Shown: positions 19,402 through 30,918, numbered from the stretch's first letter. The stretch is 32,248 bases of DNA from an uncultured Alphaproteobacteria bacterium (GCA_902586855.1 CACIIZ010000015.1:1-32248), one strand, 5' to 3'. The notes: generated by a model not told the origin, from the sequence alone. Made by a program: numbers and translations.

Positions 19402-20754
19402 ATGACCAATACAAGTCCAATCATAGCTGAAAAACTTCTAAGCTTAACAAAAAAAATGAGGTCAGAACATGCAGATGTCCTGATAACTAAAGGAAACACC
19501 CGTGCAGTTGAGGTTAGGGAGGGAGAGCTTGAACAGGTAGAAGGTTCGGATGAACTAAGTATCTCCCTGAGAGTAATCAATAACCAAAAGTCCGCCATCG
19601 TTTCTTGTTCTAATGATAGCATCGAAAGCTTAGAGAGCTTGGCGAAGCGAGCTCATGAAATCGCCAACCATTCTATCCCGAATCCATTCATTGGATTAGC
19701 CGGTACTAATGAACTAGCTCAAACATCGACAATAAATTCTATTGATCTTTCCGAGCCAAAAGAATTAATTCTTAAAGATTCAAACAAACTAAAGGCGATA
19801 GCACTAAAAGCAGAACAAGCAGCAATTAGTTCGGAAGGTATTTCGAAAACTGATGGAAGTTCTGCCTCAGTCTCGCAAAGTGACTTTTTCCTAGCTACTT
19901 CAAGTGGTTTTTCGAATGGTTATGCCAAATCTTTGTACTCCCTAGTTGCATCTGCAATTTCTTGCGAAAAGTCAAAAATGGAAAGAGATTATGCATTTGA
20001 ACAAAGAGTATATTTCGAAGATCTACCTAGACCAGAAACCGTAGGGATACTAGCAGCTAAACGCGCAAAAATGATGCAAGGAGCAAAGAAACCCGTGACT
20101 GGGAATTATCCTGTTATATTTAATGAAAGAGTTTCTAGCTCATTAGTGGGCCATATCTTAGCGGCTATCAACGGAGAATCTATTACGAGAGGATCCAGTT
20201 GGCTTATAGACTGTTTGAACAAAAGAATACTGCCTGAAAATATTGACCTAATCGAAAAACCACATCTTCCAAGAATGCTCGGGTCGAGGCCTTTTGACGC
20301 TGAGGGTATAAAAACGGAAAAAAACTTTTTCATCAAGAATGGCACCCTTAAAAGTTGGGTTTTGGATTTGAAAACTAGCCGGCAATTAGGCCTAAAATCC
20401 ACTGGAAATGCTATCAGATCCGCTTCTAGCCCTCCATCTCCTGGAACGGGAAATGTAGAGTTAGCTGGAGGTGAAAAAAGTCTTGATGAACTTCTTGGAC
20501 AAGCTGGTGAAGGATTTATGGTATGTTCTCTGATTGGGTCCTCAATTAATCCAAACAGCGGTGATTATTCTCGCGGTGCGACAGGTTTTTGGTTCAAAAA
20601 TGGGGAGATCATCTATCCAGTTAATGAGTGTACCATTGCAGGGAATCTAAAGGAAATGATGAAGAGTGTTATACTGGCAAACGATAGTAAACCTTATTTA
20701 TCTAAAAGAGTTCCTAGCATTTTGGTAGACAATATGACCATAGCAGGAAATTAA
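19402..20754 (+). CDS. pmbA: TldE/PmbA-family metalloprotease-like protein
   Basis: KGNTRAVEVREGELEQVEGSDE..., YFEDLPRPETVGILAAKRA, and SPPSPGTGNVELAGGEKSLDELL are PmbA/TldE features. Confidence 0.9.
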   Translation: MTNTSPIIAEKLLSLTKKMRSEHADVLITKGNTRAVEVREGELEQVEGSDELSISLRVINNQKSAIVSCSNDSIESLESLAKRAHEIANHSIPNPFIGLAGTNELAQTSTINSIDLSEPKELILKDSNKLKAIALKAEQAAISSEGISKTDGSSASVSQSDFFLATSSGFSNGYAKSLYSLVASAISCEKSKMERDYAFEQRVYFEDLPRPETVGILAAKRAKMMQGAKKPVTGNYPVIFNERVSSSLVGHILAAINGESITRGSSWLIDCLNKRILPENIDLIEKPHLPRMLGSRPFDAEGIKTEKNFFIKNGTLKSWVLDLKTSRQLGLKSTGNAIRSASSPPSPGTGNVELAGGEKSLDELLGQAGEGFMVCSLIGSSINPNSGDYSRGATGFWFKNGEIIYPVNECTIAGNLKEMMKSVILANDSKPYLSKRVPSILVDNMTIAGN

Positions 20755-20776
20755 AAACCGAAGAGTTCAAGGTGAG

Positions 20777-21784
20777 ATGTTTCCAGTGATGCTAAAAGCA
20801 CCCAAATTTTGGTTTAAAGAGAAAGATGCGATTAATATACCTTCTTTGATTTTGGCCCCCATTAGTAAGTGTTGGGAAATCGTCATAAAAAGACGCTTAC
20901 TCAAGGGAGATTGGGAGATAATGCCCGTACCAATTATTTGCGTTGGAAATCTTCTTATAGGTGGCGCAGGAAAAACACCAGTAACTCAAGCTATTCAGAC
21001 TTTGTTGAGCGGAATGGGCTTTAAAGCTCATGTGGTGAGTCGAGGATATGGTGGTAAACTAAAGGGGCCAGCATATGTTTCAGAAATCAGTAGTTTTTCA
21101 GACGTAGGAGACGAACCAATTTTGCTATCAAAAACTGGGCCAGTTTTGATAGCAAAAGATAGGAAAATGGGAATATATAAAGCATTCGAAAATGGTGCGA
21201 ATGTCATCCTACTTGATGATGGCTTCCAGAATTCTAGTACAGCTAAGGATTTATCGTTGGTTGTCGTGGATTCAAGAATTCTATTTGGAAATCAGCGTAT
21301 AATTCCATCTGGGCCATTAAGAGAACCCATACACTCTGGACTAAATCGAGCAGATGCTATTGTTCTGATAGACCAAATGGGAAGTAATGAGTCAAAGCTA
21401 CCTAATTTTAACTTCCCTTCAAACATTCCTATTATTAAAGCTAAAATTAAATCTAATCAGGACATCAGGACTTGGAGCAATGGTAAATTCATTGCTTTTT
21501 CTGGTATCGCTCACCCCAAAAAATTCCTCAATAGTCTTAATTTTTTAGGATTTGAAATAGTAAAGTCCTATAACTTCTCAGATCATTATAACTATAAAAA
21601 AAAGGACATAGAGAAACTACAGAACGTGGCACGATCCCTCAGAGCCAAGCTTGTAACTACCGAAAAAGATTTCGTTAGGATACCTATTTCATTACAAGAA
21701 AACATACACTTTCTCCCCATTCACGTCGAATTTGAGAAACCAGAGATGCTCAAAAATATGCTACGCAATACCTTATCCCGATAG
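20777..21784 (+). CDS. lpxK: Tetraacyldisaccharide 4'-kinase
   Basis: PVPIICVGNLLIGGAGKTPVTQAI, HVVSRGYGG, DVGDEPILL and LLDDGFQN motifs. Confidence 0.95.
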   Translation: MFPVMLKAPKFWFKEKDAINIPSLILAPISKCWEIVIKRRLLKGDWEIMPVPIICVGNLLIGGAGKTPVTQAIQTLLSGMGFKAHVVSRGYGGKLKGPAYVSEISSFSDVGDEPILLSKTGPVLIAKDRKMGIYKAFENGANVILLDDGFQNSSTAKDLSLVVVDSRILFGNQRIIPSGPLREPIHSGLNRADAIVLIDQMGSNESKLPNFNFPSNIPIIKAKIKSNQDIRTWSNGKFIAFSGIAHPKKFLNSLNFLGFEIVKSYNFSDHYNYKKKDIEKLQNVARSLRAKLVTTEKDFVRIPISLQENIHFLPIHVEFEKPEMLKNMLRNTLSR

Positions 21785-21800
21785 CAGGGTCTTAGAGATA

Positions 21801-22415
21801 TCAATCAAGATTTTTATCAATAATTTCCTTTAATTCTTTGTAAGGTAAATTTCGTACTAACTTCCCATTTATTATGAAACTTGGAGTACTTGATATACTA
21901 TCGTTTGTAGCGTGGTGTTGAAATGCTCCCACTAACTTTTCAGCTAACTCTTCGTCCTGCATACATACAAGTGAGTCTTCATCGGTCCAACCTGCCTGCC
22001 TGCCAATGGACAAAAGTCCTGTTTTAATTTCATCTAAGCTACCTCTAGCCCAAGCTTCCTGTTTGCTGAAAATCAGATCAATCATAGGAAAATACTTTTC
22101 TTCCCCCTTACACCGAGCAAGTAGAGCCGCCCAAAGTCCCGGTCCATCAAAATAAACCTCCCTATATTCTAGTTGCACTAGTCCTTTATCAAGGTAATCC
22201 GCCTTTATTTTTGGTAGCACTTCCAAATGAAACGTAGCACAATGAGGACACGTAAAAGATGCATATTCCACTATCTTTACTGGTGCATCAGGACTCCCCA
22301 TAATCATTGGAGATACTTGGTTAGTTTCTTGGTTTTCAGCTAAGCTTGAGCCATTAAAGAGAAGAATCAGCAGAAAACTGATAATAATACCCCTAAAAAA
22401 ATTTCCTTCTGTCAT
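21801..22415 (-). CDS. DsbA-family thioredoxin-fold protein
   Basis: Signal peptide, then MGSPDAPVKIVEYASFTCPHCATFH (CPHC active site) and cis-Pro region SSTPSFIINGK. Confidence 0.9.
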   Translation of the reverse strand: MTEGNFFRGIIISFLLILLFNGSSLAENQETNQVSPMIMGSPDAPVKIVEYASFTCPHCATFHLEVLPKIKADYLDKGLVQLEYREVYFDGPGLWAALLARCKGEEKYFPMIDLIFSKQEAWARGSLDEIKTGLLSIGRQAGWTDEDSLVCMQDEELAEKLVGAFQHHATNDSISSTPSFIINGKLVRNLPYKELKEIIDKNLD

Positions 22416-22476
22416 TCGCTTTAACCCCCACTACACACTTTCATATTTACCAAGTCAATCTCTTTACAGAATATTC

Positions 22477-22971
22477 CTATACTTCTTTATTCCATTTTTT
22501 TCTTCGATAGAACCAATTTCTTTGTAACGATTGAAGCAATTCTCTTAACTCTGGATCTGAGGCATTAATATCAAACTTCTCCTGTTTGTTGGAACCAACT
22601 TTTTCAATCACTTCTTCTCTTACTTCTTTTTTCATTTTGTTATTTTTTTTTCCATTATCTAAAAGTTCTAATTCGTGGCTGATGTCAAATCTTATTCTCT
22701 TAACAACTAACAGTCCATAAAATTGGTTGATTCGATCGCGAACGTTCTCGATCCGTAATTGCATTTCTGGGCATAGTGCGGAATTTATCTTAACAGTTAG
22801 GATTGCGCTTCCACTTCTGCTCGCAAATTTCATTCTAACTGGAACTGCCATTCTAGAAATATCTTCTCCAACTATTTCGTGCCACTTGGTGAAAAGAGTG
22901 TGGTAAATGAAACTTCTCTGCCGTAAGCTATCGCTAATTATTTCTTTTAAAAATCTTGAGGCCTTTTCCAA
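22477..22971 (-). CDS. DUF721 family protein (DciA-like)
   Basis: WHEIVGEDISRMAVPVRMKFA...SAILTVKINSALCPEMQLRIENVRDRINQFYG; gene neighbour of mutY and a DsbA-like gene. Confidence 0.85.
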   Translation of the reverse strand: MEKASRFLKEIISDSLRQRSFIYHTLFTKWHEIVGEDISRMAVPVRMKFASRSGSAILTVKINSALCPEMQLRIENVRDRINQFYGLLVVKRIRFDISHELELLDNGKKNNKMKKEVREEVIEKVGSNKQEKFDINASDPELRELLQSLQRNWFYRRKKWNKEV

Positions 22972-23019
22972 TTTTTGCTCCTAGACTAAAGAAATATCTT
23001 CTGAAAATGAAAGTCTGTT

Positions 23020-24108
23020 TTGAAGTCCAAACTAAACCATAATCCCGACCTGGTAAACCAACTAGATATCAGCAAGAAAATGATAGAGTGGTATGACCAA
23101 TATGCTCGAGACTTGCCTTGGCGAATTTCTCCTGTTTTTTCTAAGAAGGGGATAAAGCCAGACCCTTATAGAGTCTGGATTTCAGAAATAATGCTTCAGC
23201 AGACAAGTGTCAAAGTAGCAACACCCTTCTTTTTAAAATTTATCGAAAAGTGGCCAAACATCCTCAGTCTGCATCAAACCTCCGAAACTGAAGTTTTGGC
23301 TCTTTGGTCTGGACTTGGTTACTACAGAAGAGCTCGCAATTTGAAAGCCTGTGCTGAGATTTTATTACGTGAATATGAAGGAGGTTTTCCTATTGAAGAG
23401 AAAAAACTCCTAAAATTACCTGGGATAGGAAAGTATACTTCAGCAGCCATTCTAACTATCGCTTTTGGAATTCCCGCTATTGTCGTCGACGGAAATGTTG
23501 AAAGGATTATAGCAAGATTATTTGGCCTTGATGGTACAATTTCAAAATTAAAGCCTGAGATAAGGACATATATGATGAATGTGAGTCCGAGTGCAAGGCC
23601 AGGGGATTTTGCTCAGGCAATGATGGATTTAGGTGCAACTATCTGCAAACCATTAAACCCCGAATGTATGATTTGTCCCATCCGAGATTCTTGCAAATCC
23701 TACAAAGATGGAACAACAAATATCATTCCAAGAAAAACAAAAAAACCAATCAAGACTTTCAGAAAAGGTTACATTTATCTTGCCGTTACGAAATCCAATG
23801 AAATTGCTATGATTGTAAGACCCAAGTCTGGTTTGCTAGGGGGTATGATGTGCCTGCCTTCAAGTGAATGGACAGAAAAAAAATATCCAAAGAATTCACC
23901 CCCCTTTCCAGGGGAATGGGTGGCGTTAGACCAGACTATAAGGCATTCTTTTACCCATTTCGATTTAGAATTAAGGATGATGGTATCCTCAATTTTCAGC
24001 GTACCAAACTCTTACATTTTGAAACCTTTCAATTTTTCATTAACAGAAAAAGTGCCCTCTGTAATGAAAAAGGCCCTTGTGTTAGGCCTTAAATATTTCC
24101 ATTTTTAA
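23020..24108 (+). CDS. mutY: A/G-specific adenine glycosylase
   Basis: DLPWR, DPYRVWISEIMLQQT, LPGIGKYTSAAI, VVDGNVERI, and 4Fe-4S ligands CX6CX2CX5C (CKPLNPECMICPIRDSC). Confidence 0.97.
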   Translation: MKSKLNHNPDLVNQLDISKKMIEWYDQYARDLPWRISPVFSKKGIKPDPYRVWISEIMLQQTSVKVATPFFLKFIEKWPNILSLHQTSETEVLALWSGLGYYRRARNLKACAEILLREYEGGFPIEEKKLLKLPGIGKYTSAAILTIAFGIPAIVVDGNVERIIARLFGLDGTISKLKPEIRTYMMNVSPSARPGDFAQAMMDLGATICKPLNPECMICPIRDSCKSYKDGTTNIIPRKTKKPIKTFRKGYIYLAVTKSNEIAMIVRPKSGLLGGMMCLPSSEWTEKKYPKNSPPFPGEWVALDQTIRHSFTHFDLELRMMVSSIFSVPNSYILKPFNFSLTEKVPSVMKKALVLGLKYFHF

Positions 24109-24128
24109 TGGAAATCAGGAATATTTTC

Positions 24129-25238
<1,110 letters not shown>

Positions 25239-25316
25239 TTATTCTCTCTCTAAAGTTTCTTGAACATGATTCAAAACAAGAATCCTGTCAAATACTTTTT
25301 GGAATCAATGGTTTAT

Positions 25317-25913
25317 TTAGTTTTCTTCATACAATATATTGTGTATTGGTTTGAATGAACGCCTATGACTAGGCGTTAGTCCAAGTGTCTTTAAAGCTAA
25401 AAAGTGCGCCTTAACACCATATCCAGAATTCTTATCCCAATAATATCCAGGGTATTTTTTGTTCAATAGAGCCATGTGATTGTCCCGCACAACCTTGGCA
25501 ACTATTGAGGCAGCAGATATAACTGGAACAAATTGGTCTCCCTTCACTATTGGCATAGCACGATCCTGTAATTTTTTGGGAACAACACAACCATCTACCA
25601 TAATGATCTGAGGCTGCACAGGTAGCGAAAATACGGCTCTTTGCATAGAAAGTAATGTGGCTTGGAGAATATTAAGTTCTTCTATCTCCTTTACTGAAGC
25701 AAATCCTACCCCCAGCAAAGCTCTTGTCTTCAAGTAACCAAAAGTTTCTTCACGTTTTTTACTGGTAAGTTTTTTAGAGTCTTTCAGGCTTGCCAATTTT
25801 ATATCAGCATTGAGTATAACAGCCGCGGAGACTACAGGGCCAGCCCATGAACCCCTCCCAGCCTCATCAATACCAGCCACTAAAATGTCATCATTAATAT
25901 CTACATCAATCAA
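25317..25913 (-). CDS. rnhB: Ribonuclease HII
   Basis: VAGIDEAGRGSWAGPVVSAAVIL, LKDSKKLTSKKRE, and YPGYYWDKNSGYGVKAHFLAL...HRRSF. Confidence 0.97.
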   Translation of the reverse strand: MIDVDINDDILVAGIDEAGRGSWAGPVVSAAVILNADIKLASLKDSKKLTSKKREETFGYLKTRALLGVGFASVKEIEELNILQATLLSMQRAVFSLPVQPQIIMVDGCVVPKKLQDRAMPIVKGDQFVPVISAASIVAKVVRDNHMALLNKKYPGYYWDKNSGYGVKAHFLALKTLGLTPSHRRSFKPIHNILYEEN

Positions 25914-26076
25914 TTTGAGTCTCCATGACTACTACGTATTTAATACCTTGTTGGAGTATCAGCATTTTACTCTGACACCCAGGACTATTGAACTCTTAGA
26001 TTCAGTTTCATTAAATTTTCTTGTCTTATCTAACTGGTTTTTCCACACATTTTCTAAAAATGAGATATGGAATTTT

Positions 26077-26153
26077 TGGCGGTCCCGACAGGATTCGAAC
26101 CTGTAACCTGCCCCTTAGGAGGGGGCTGCTCTATCCAGTTGAGCCACGGGACC
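26077..26153 (-). tRNA. tRNA-Arg (anticodon CCT), CCA encoded
   Basis: Minus strand GGTCCCGTGGCTCAACTGGATAGAGCAGCCCCCTCCTAAGGGGCAGGTTACAGGTTCGAATCCTGTCGGGACCGCCA. Cloverleaf arms pair; anticodon loop CTCCTAA. Confidence 0.95.
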
Positions 26154-26177
26154 ACAACATGACTATTTAGTCCTAAT

Positions 26178-27716
26178 TCAATTGAACCACAACAATAAGA
26201 GTAAAATAGACATCGAACCCAAGATTAAACCTAATAAAATTCCTCCTACTAAAGCTGGTAATCTCCTCTTGTAAGGTATAGGTGGTTCAAAATCTAATGC
26301 ATTGCGGAGAGACTTTTCAATCAAGTAAGGAGCATGTGGACCAAATTTTGAAATGGCCTTCACGCTCTGGCCTAAATCTCTAATGACTGCCTTTGGTCCA
26401 AGATTTTCTTTTATGTATGAACCCACTTCTGGACGAGCTACTTCCCACATATTCATATTAGGATCCAAACTACGCGCTACACCCTCCACTACAACCATTG
26501 TCCTTTGAAGTAAAAGTAACTCCGTTCTTACTTGCATTCCAAACCGCTCTGTAACCTCAAAAAGATGTGCTAAGAGTTTAGCCATGGAGATCTGGTTTGC
26601 TTCCATACCAAAGATTGGTTCCCCAACTGACCTCAGGGCCTGGGCAAACTCATCGACATCTTGTTCGTAACCCACATAACCGGCTTCAAAATGAACCTCC
26701 GCAACTCTTCTGTAATTCTTGCTTATAAAACCATTTAAAATCTCAGCATAAACCCGCCGCGTATAAGGATCTATACGCCCCATAATACCAAAATCCATTA
26801 CAATCAAATCACCCGATTCTCCACATCTCAAATTACCTTGGTGCATATCTGCATGAAAAAACCCATCCCGCAGTGCCTGGCGTAAGAAAGATTGAATTAT
26901 TAATCTAGCTAATTCTGTTAAATCAATGTCTTTATTCTTTAGAGCCTGGACATCCCCCACCGGTATGCCTTCAACCCACTCCGTAGTCAGTACTCTCTTA
27001 CTACAAAGATTCCATACCACTTGTGGCACTTTAAATTCTTTATCATTCTCAGTATTTGAGAAGAACTCTGCTGCTGCTGCGCTCTCCATTCTTAAGTCTA
27101 TTTCCGCTCTAACAACTCCTTCAAAATATTTTATTACTTCCACGGGTTTCAATCTTCTGGAAGAGGGAGATAAAATTTCAATGAATCGGGCTATAAAATA
27201 AAATGCATCAATATCCCTGAGAAAGGCTTTTTCAATTCCTGGTCTAAGTACTTTCACAGCTACTACTTGTCCTGTTGAAGCAACCTTTGCCTTATGCACT
27301 TGAGCTAATGAAGCAGCTGCAACGGGCAAGTCAAAGTCAGCAAAAACATCCTCTATTTTTATTCCAAGATCCGACTCAATTGCCATGATTGCCTTCTTTT
27401 GATCAAAAGGCGGAAGTGCATCTTGAAGAATACTAAGTTCTTTGGCTAATTTTTTTCCCACAACATCGGGTCTTGTTGACAACAATTGACCAAATTTTAT
27501 ATACGCTGGCCCCAATGCAATCAATGCCCTAAGAACTGGGGAATAACGTTTATCTCCCTTCAAACCAAAAATCTTAAAGGGCCAAGTCAGAATTCGAGCA
27601 GAAACCCTGATAAGGGTTGGGGCCTCCAAGGAGTGTAAGGCAAGTGCCATGGCACCAGATCTTTCAAAGGTAGCACCAGTACGAATAAGTCTCAATATAT
27701 TGTGAGGTCCTCTCAT
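26178..27716 (-). CDS. ubiB: UbiB, ABC1/AarF-family ubiquinone biosynthesis kinase-like protein
   Basis: ALIALGPAYIKFGQLLSTRPD, AAASLAQVHKA, VAVKVLRPG, FFHADMHQGNLR and VMDFGIMGRI. The ATG at 27716 (MRGPHNILRL) sits just after the ubiE stop and is preferred over 27755. Confidence 0.95.
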   Translation of the reverse strand: MRGPHNILRLIRTGATFERSGAMALALHSLEAPTLIRVSARILTWPFKIFGLKGDKRYSPVLRALIALGPAYIKFGQLLSTRPDVVGKKLAKELSILQDALPPFDQKKAIMAIESDLGIKIEDVFADFDLPVAAASLAQVHKAKVASTGQVVAVKVLRPGIEKAFLRDIDAFYFIARFIEILSPSSRRLKPVEVIKYFEGVVRAEIDLRMESAAAAEFFSNTENDKEFKVPQVVWNLCSKRVLTTEWVEGIPVGDVQALKNKDIDLTELARLIIQSFLRQALRDGFFHADMHQGNLRCGESGDLIVMDFGIMGRIDPYTRRVYAEILNGFISKNYRRVAEVHFEAGYVGYEQDVDEFAQALRSVGEPIFGMEANQISMAKLLAHLFEVTERFGMQVRTELLLLQRTMVVVEGVARSLDPNMNMWEVARPEVGSYIKENLGPKAVIRDLGQSVKAISKFGPHAPYLIEKSLRNALDFEPPIPYKRRLPALVGGILLGLILGSMSILLLLLWFN

Positions 27717-27717
27717 A

Positions 27718-28464
27718 CTATATTTTCCATGCAGAATGCAACGCAGCAACACCAAAAGATAGGTTTCTAAATCTAGCTTGCCTGAAACCTGCTCTCTTGA
27801 TCATCTCCAAAAAATCTTCCTGATCAGGAAACCTTCTAATGCTTTCAACCAAGTACTGGTAACTTTTCCGATCATTAGTTACCATTTGACCCAAAAAAGG
27901 TATTACATTGAATGAGTATTTATCATATAGCCAAGATAGCATCTCATTATCAACCTTAGAGAATTCTAAAACCATCAAACGGCCACCAGGTCGAAGAATT
28001 CGATACGCTTCCAAAAGAGATTCCTGAATATTAGTAACATTTCTTATTCCAAAGGAAATTGTATATCTATCAAACGAATTCTCTGGGAAAGGCAGAAACA
28101 TAGCATCTCCGCAAACCCATCGAAGGGATAAATTCTTGGATAAAATATGATTCTTCTTTTTTCCTTCGAAAAGCATCGCCTCCGTAAGATCTACTACAGT
28201 TGCGTTTGCAGATCCTTTTGCCCTTTTTATGAACTCAATCGCAATGTCACCAGTTCCACCAGCTACGTCTATCAGGCTCTGGCCTGGCCTTGGTGCCAAC
28301 CAGTCTAACATCCATTCTTTCCATACACGATGAATTCCTCCGCTCATTAGGTCATTCATGAGATCATACTTTGAAGCTACACTAGTGAAAACATTTCTAA
28401 CCAATAAGGATTTATCAAAATCTTTGACTCGGGAAAAACCAAAATCTGTATATTTATCTTTCAA
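27718..28464 (-). CDS. ubiE: Demethylmenaquinone/ubiquinone methyltransferase UbiE
   Basis: [43 protein letters not shown] and LEFSKV motifs. Confidence 0.96.
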   Translation of the reverse strand: MKDKYTDFGFSRVKDFDKSLLVRNVFTSVASKYDLMNDLMSGGIHRVWKEWMLDWLAPRPGQSLIDVAGGTGDIAIEFIKRAKGSANATVVDLTEAMLFEGKKKNHILSKNLSLRWVCGDAMFLPFPENSFDRYTISFGIRNVTNIQESLLEAYRILRPGGRLMVLEFSKVDNEMLSWLYDKYSFNVIPFLGQMVTNDRKSYQYLVESIRRFPDQEDFLEMIKRAGFRQARFRNLSFGVAALHSAWKI

Positions 28465-28536
28465 AATAGTCCTTTCATGGGATCGGTATCAATCCCCGTT
28501 ACTTTTCTTAGGTGAGGTTATTAAGTCAATTTAAAT

Positions 28537-29103
28537 TTAAAAATCCATACTTCTTAGAATGTTTATCTCACTCTTACCATACTGTCTTCGCTCAATAATT
28601 CTGAGATCACAGTTCAATTTCTTGCTAACTTCTTTCTCCAAAATAAAAATTGCATTTCTTTTGACCCAACCTTGCTTTAACAAAACAGATATTGCCTGTT
28701 CACAAAGATCTTTCCCATATGGTGGATCCAAAAAAACTATATCACTCTCAAAATTATTATTAATACTGAGCCCTAAGATATCAGCTCGTGTAAACAGAAC
28801 ATGCTTTTCTGTGCCAAGTTTATTAATGTTCTCCAAAGTGATTCTTTTTGCTTCAGGAGAATTATCAATGAAATGGCAAAAGTTGGCTCCTCTGGATAAT
28901 GCTTCCAAACCTAAAGCCCCTGTCCCACAAAAAAGATCCAGAACCCTGGCACCCAATAAAGGATTATCATTATTTAGATTTTCAACAATATTGAAAATGT
29001 TTTCTTTAATACGATCTGTTGTGGGACGAATAGTTATCGAGTTCTTTAGATTAAAAGAGCTATTCAACTTCCTTCTTTTCCACTTTCCTCCTATAATTCT
29101 CAC
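28537..29103 (-). CDS. rsmD: 16S rRNA m2G966 methyltransferase
   Basis: MRIIGGKWKRRKL, RPTTDRIKENIFNI, VLDLFCGTGALGLEALSRGA, and FLDPPYG. Confidence 0.95.
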   Translation of the reverse strand: MRIIGGKWKRRKLNSSFNLKNSITIRPTTDRIKENIFNIVENLNNDNPLLGARVLDLFCGTGALGLEALSRGANFCHFIDNSPEAKRITLENINKLGTEKHVLFTRADILGLSINNNFESDIVFLDPPYGKDLCEQAISVLLKQGWVKRNAIFILEKEVSKKLNCDLRIIERRQYGKSEINILRSMDF

Positions 29104-29106
29104 AAA

Positions 29107-30318
29107 CTAACCCCTTAACAAGCTTTTCAAGTTAAAGCCTTCTGATCTAATATCCTTTGGATTGGGTGTTTGATGATTGTCTATTAATTTCTTTCCAACC
29201 ATGTAACTAATCGGATCATTTATTGCATCGACAGAATTAAGATTTCCATCTTTGTAGTACCAGTAGGAAATTTTTTCTCCATTTATTCTCTCAACGACAT
29301 CGGTATAACCAAAATTAATACCAGCAATTTGTAACTTGGTGTCGAATTGATCTGACCAAAACCAAGGTAAAGCTTTATAATTAGTTTCTTTTCCGAGTAT
29401 GCCTTCGGCTGCTACTTCTGATTGCTCGATTGCATTACCCACAGATTCCAACCTAATGCGCTGGCCTTGATAAGGAAAACTAGTACAATCACCAGCGGCA
29501 AAAATATCTGGGTCACTTGTACGACAGCTTCTATCCACCAATATTCCGTTTTGCACCATTACCCCTGCAGTTTCGGCAAGTGCCATGTTGGGTTTAATTC
29601 CTATTCCCGCAATAACGAAATCAGCATGTATTCTTTCGCCCCAGTTAGTCAAAACTCCTTTCACATTTCCACTTTCTGAAATGAACTTTTCAACTAAAGT
29701 GTTTTCTTTGAGCTTGATTCCATTTTTTTTATGTAAATCTCTAAAAAAGTCAGCCACTTTAGTTGAAGCAACGCGTTTTAAAATTCGTCTTTCAGACTCA
29801 ATTAAAGCAACTTCAAGACCAAGAATCCTCGCTACCGCGGCGATTTCTAAACCAATATAGCCCCCTCCAATAATTAAGAGCCGTTGTTTTTTGAAAAACC
29901 TTTTTGATACTAAGTCTAAATCCCTGATACTACGAACATAATAAATTCCCTTTATTTCTTTCACCATATGATCTGGCAATTTTCTTGGACTAGAACCTGT
30001 CCCAAGGAAGATTTTGTCATAGGACAAATCGGAACCATCTTCCATCTCTATCTTCTTCTTATCTCTATCAATGTTAATGACTTTTGTCCCAAGTAGGCAA
30101 TCAATATTAAATTGATGATAATAGCTTTCTGGCCTAAAAAATAACTGCTCTTTAGCCATTTTTCCAAGAAGGTATTTTTTTGATAAAGGTGGTCTTTGGT
30201 ATGGCAAGACATCTTCGTCACTAATTAAAGTGATCTTCTCTTTATATCCGATAGACCTAAGCCTCTGAATAAATGAAAAGCTTGCTTGTCCTCCACCTAT
30301 TGCAATTATCCTAGACAT
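29107..30318 (-). CDS. FAD-dependent NAD(P)H:ferredoxin/rhodocoxin reductase-like oxidoreductase
   Basis: IAIGGGQASFSFIQRLR, YQRPPLSKKYLLG, LLIIGGGYIGLEIAA, IFAAGDCTSFPY, and ferredoxin-reductase C-terminal domain (PWFWSDQFDTKLQIAG). Confidence 0.92.
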   Translation of the reverse strand: MSRIIAIGGGQASFSFIQRLRSIGYKEKITLISDEDVLPYQRPPLSKKYLLGKMAKEQLFFRPESYYHQFNIDCLLGTKVINIDRDKKKIEMEDGSDLSYDKIFLGTGSSPRKLPDHMVKEIKGIYYVRSIRDLDLVSKRFFKKQRLLIIGGGYIGLEIAAVARILGLEVALIESERRILKRVASTKVADFFRDLHKKNGIKLKENTLVEKFISESGNVKGVLTNWGERIHADFVIAGIGIKPNMALAETAGVMVQNGILVDRSCRTSDPDIFAAGDCTSFPYQGQRIRLESVGNAIEQSEVAAEGILGKETNYKALPWFWSDQFDTKLQIAGINFGYTDVVERINGEKISYWYYKDGNLNSVDAINDPISYMVGKKLIDNHQTPNPKDIRSEGFNLKSLLRG

Positions 30319-30409
30319 TTAATAAATATTCTCACAAATCCGTTAAACTTTTGCGACATTATATCTAAGTTGAGCAGGATACAAAAAAAAACCCTCATAG
30401 GCCAGTGCA

Positions 30410-30898
30410 ATGACGATCAAAATTGGTGAAAAATTTCCCAAAGCCACCTTAACCTTTTACGAGTTGGGATCCATAAAGACCATTGATACGCAAGATATGT
30501 GCATTAATAAGCGAATCGTCCTTTTTGGTATGCCAGGGGCATTTACTCCCACTTGTTCTCAATATCATATTCCAAGTATCATTAACCAAATAAAAAACTA
30601 CAAAGAAAAAGGAATAGATGATGTCATATGCATTGTGGTAAACGATGTTTACGTGGCAAGCGTTTGGTCAAAACATACAGGCGCAACCAAAGCTGGTTTA
30701 AAAATAGTTAGCGATCCATGTGGAAATTTGATTAAAGAAATAGGTATGTCCTTCAGTTCTGAAAAAATTGGTTTTTTAAACAGGTCTCTTAGATTTTGCT
30801 TAATAATAAATAATGGAATTGTGAAAAAGATTTTCAAAGAAACGGAAACTGGAAAATGTAACATTACGTGTGGGTCAACTATATTATCCCAAATTTAA
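30410..30898 (+). CDS. Prx5/AhpE-type peroxiredoxin (redoxin family)
   Basis: FGMPGAFTPTCSQYHIPS peroxidatic-Cys motif; DVICIVVNDVYVASVWSK. Confidence 0.9.
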   Translation: MTIKIGEKFPKATLTFYELGSIKTIDTQDMCINKRIVLFGMPGAFTPTCSQYHIPSIINQIKNYKEKGIDDVICIVVNDVYVASVWSKHTGATKAGLKIVSDPCGNLIKEIGMSFSSEKIGFLNRSLRFCLIINNGIVKKIFKETETGKCNITCGSTILSQI

Positions 30899-30918
30899 CG
30901 AAATGATATCTGGATCTC

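Noticed and set aside
23868-24092. Second-frame 74-aa ORF in the mutY 3' end, considered as a frameshift
   Set aside because: The mutY main frame remains intact to a sensible C-terminus (WVALDQTIRHSFTHFDLEL), so the overlapping ORF is incidental.
24095-24115. Perfect inverted repeat ATTTCCATT-TTT-AATGGAAAT over the mutY stop
   Set aside because: AT-rich hairpin without a proper U-tract; might weakly terminate mutY or ccrM transcripts but not strong enough to call.
25317-25913. ccrM-rnhB considered as a restriction-modification or defence locus
   Set aside because: The methylase has CcrM-specific C-terminal features and no neighbouring restriction endonuclease; it is a cell-cycle-type orphan methylase.
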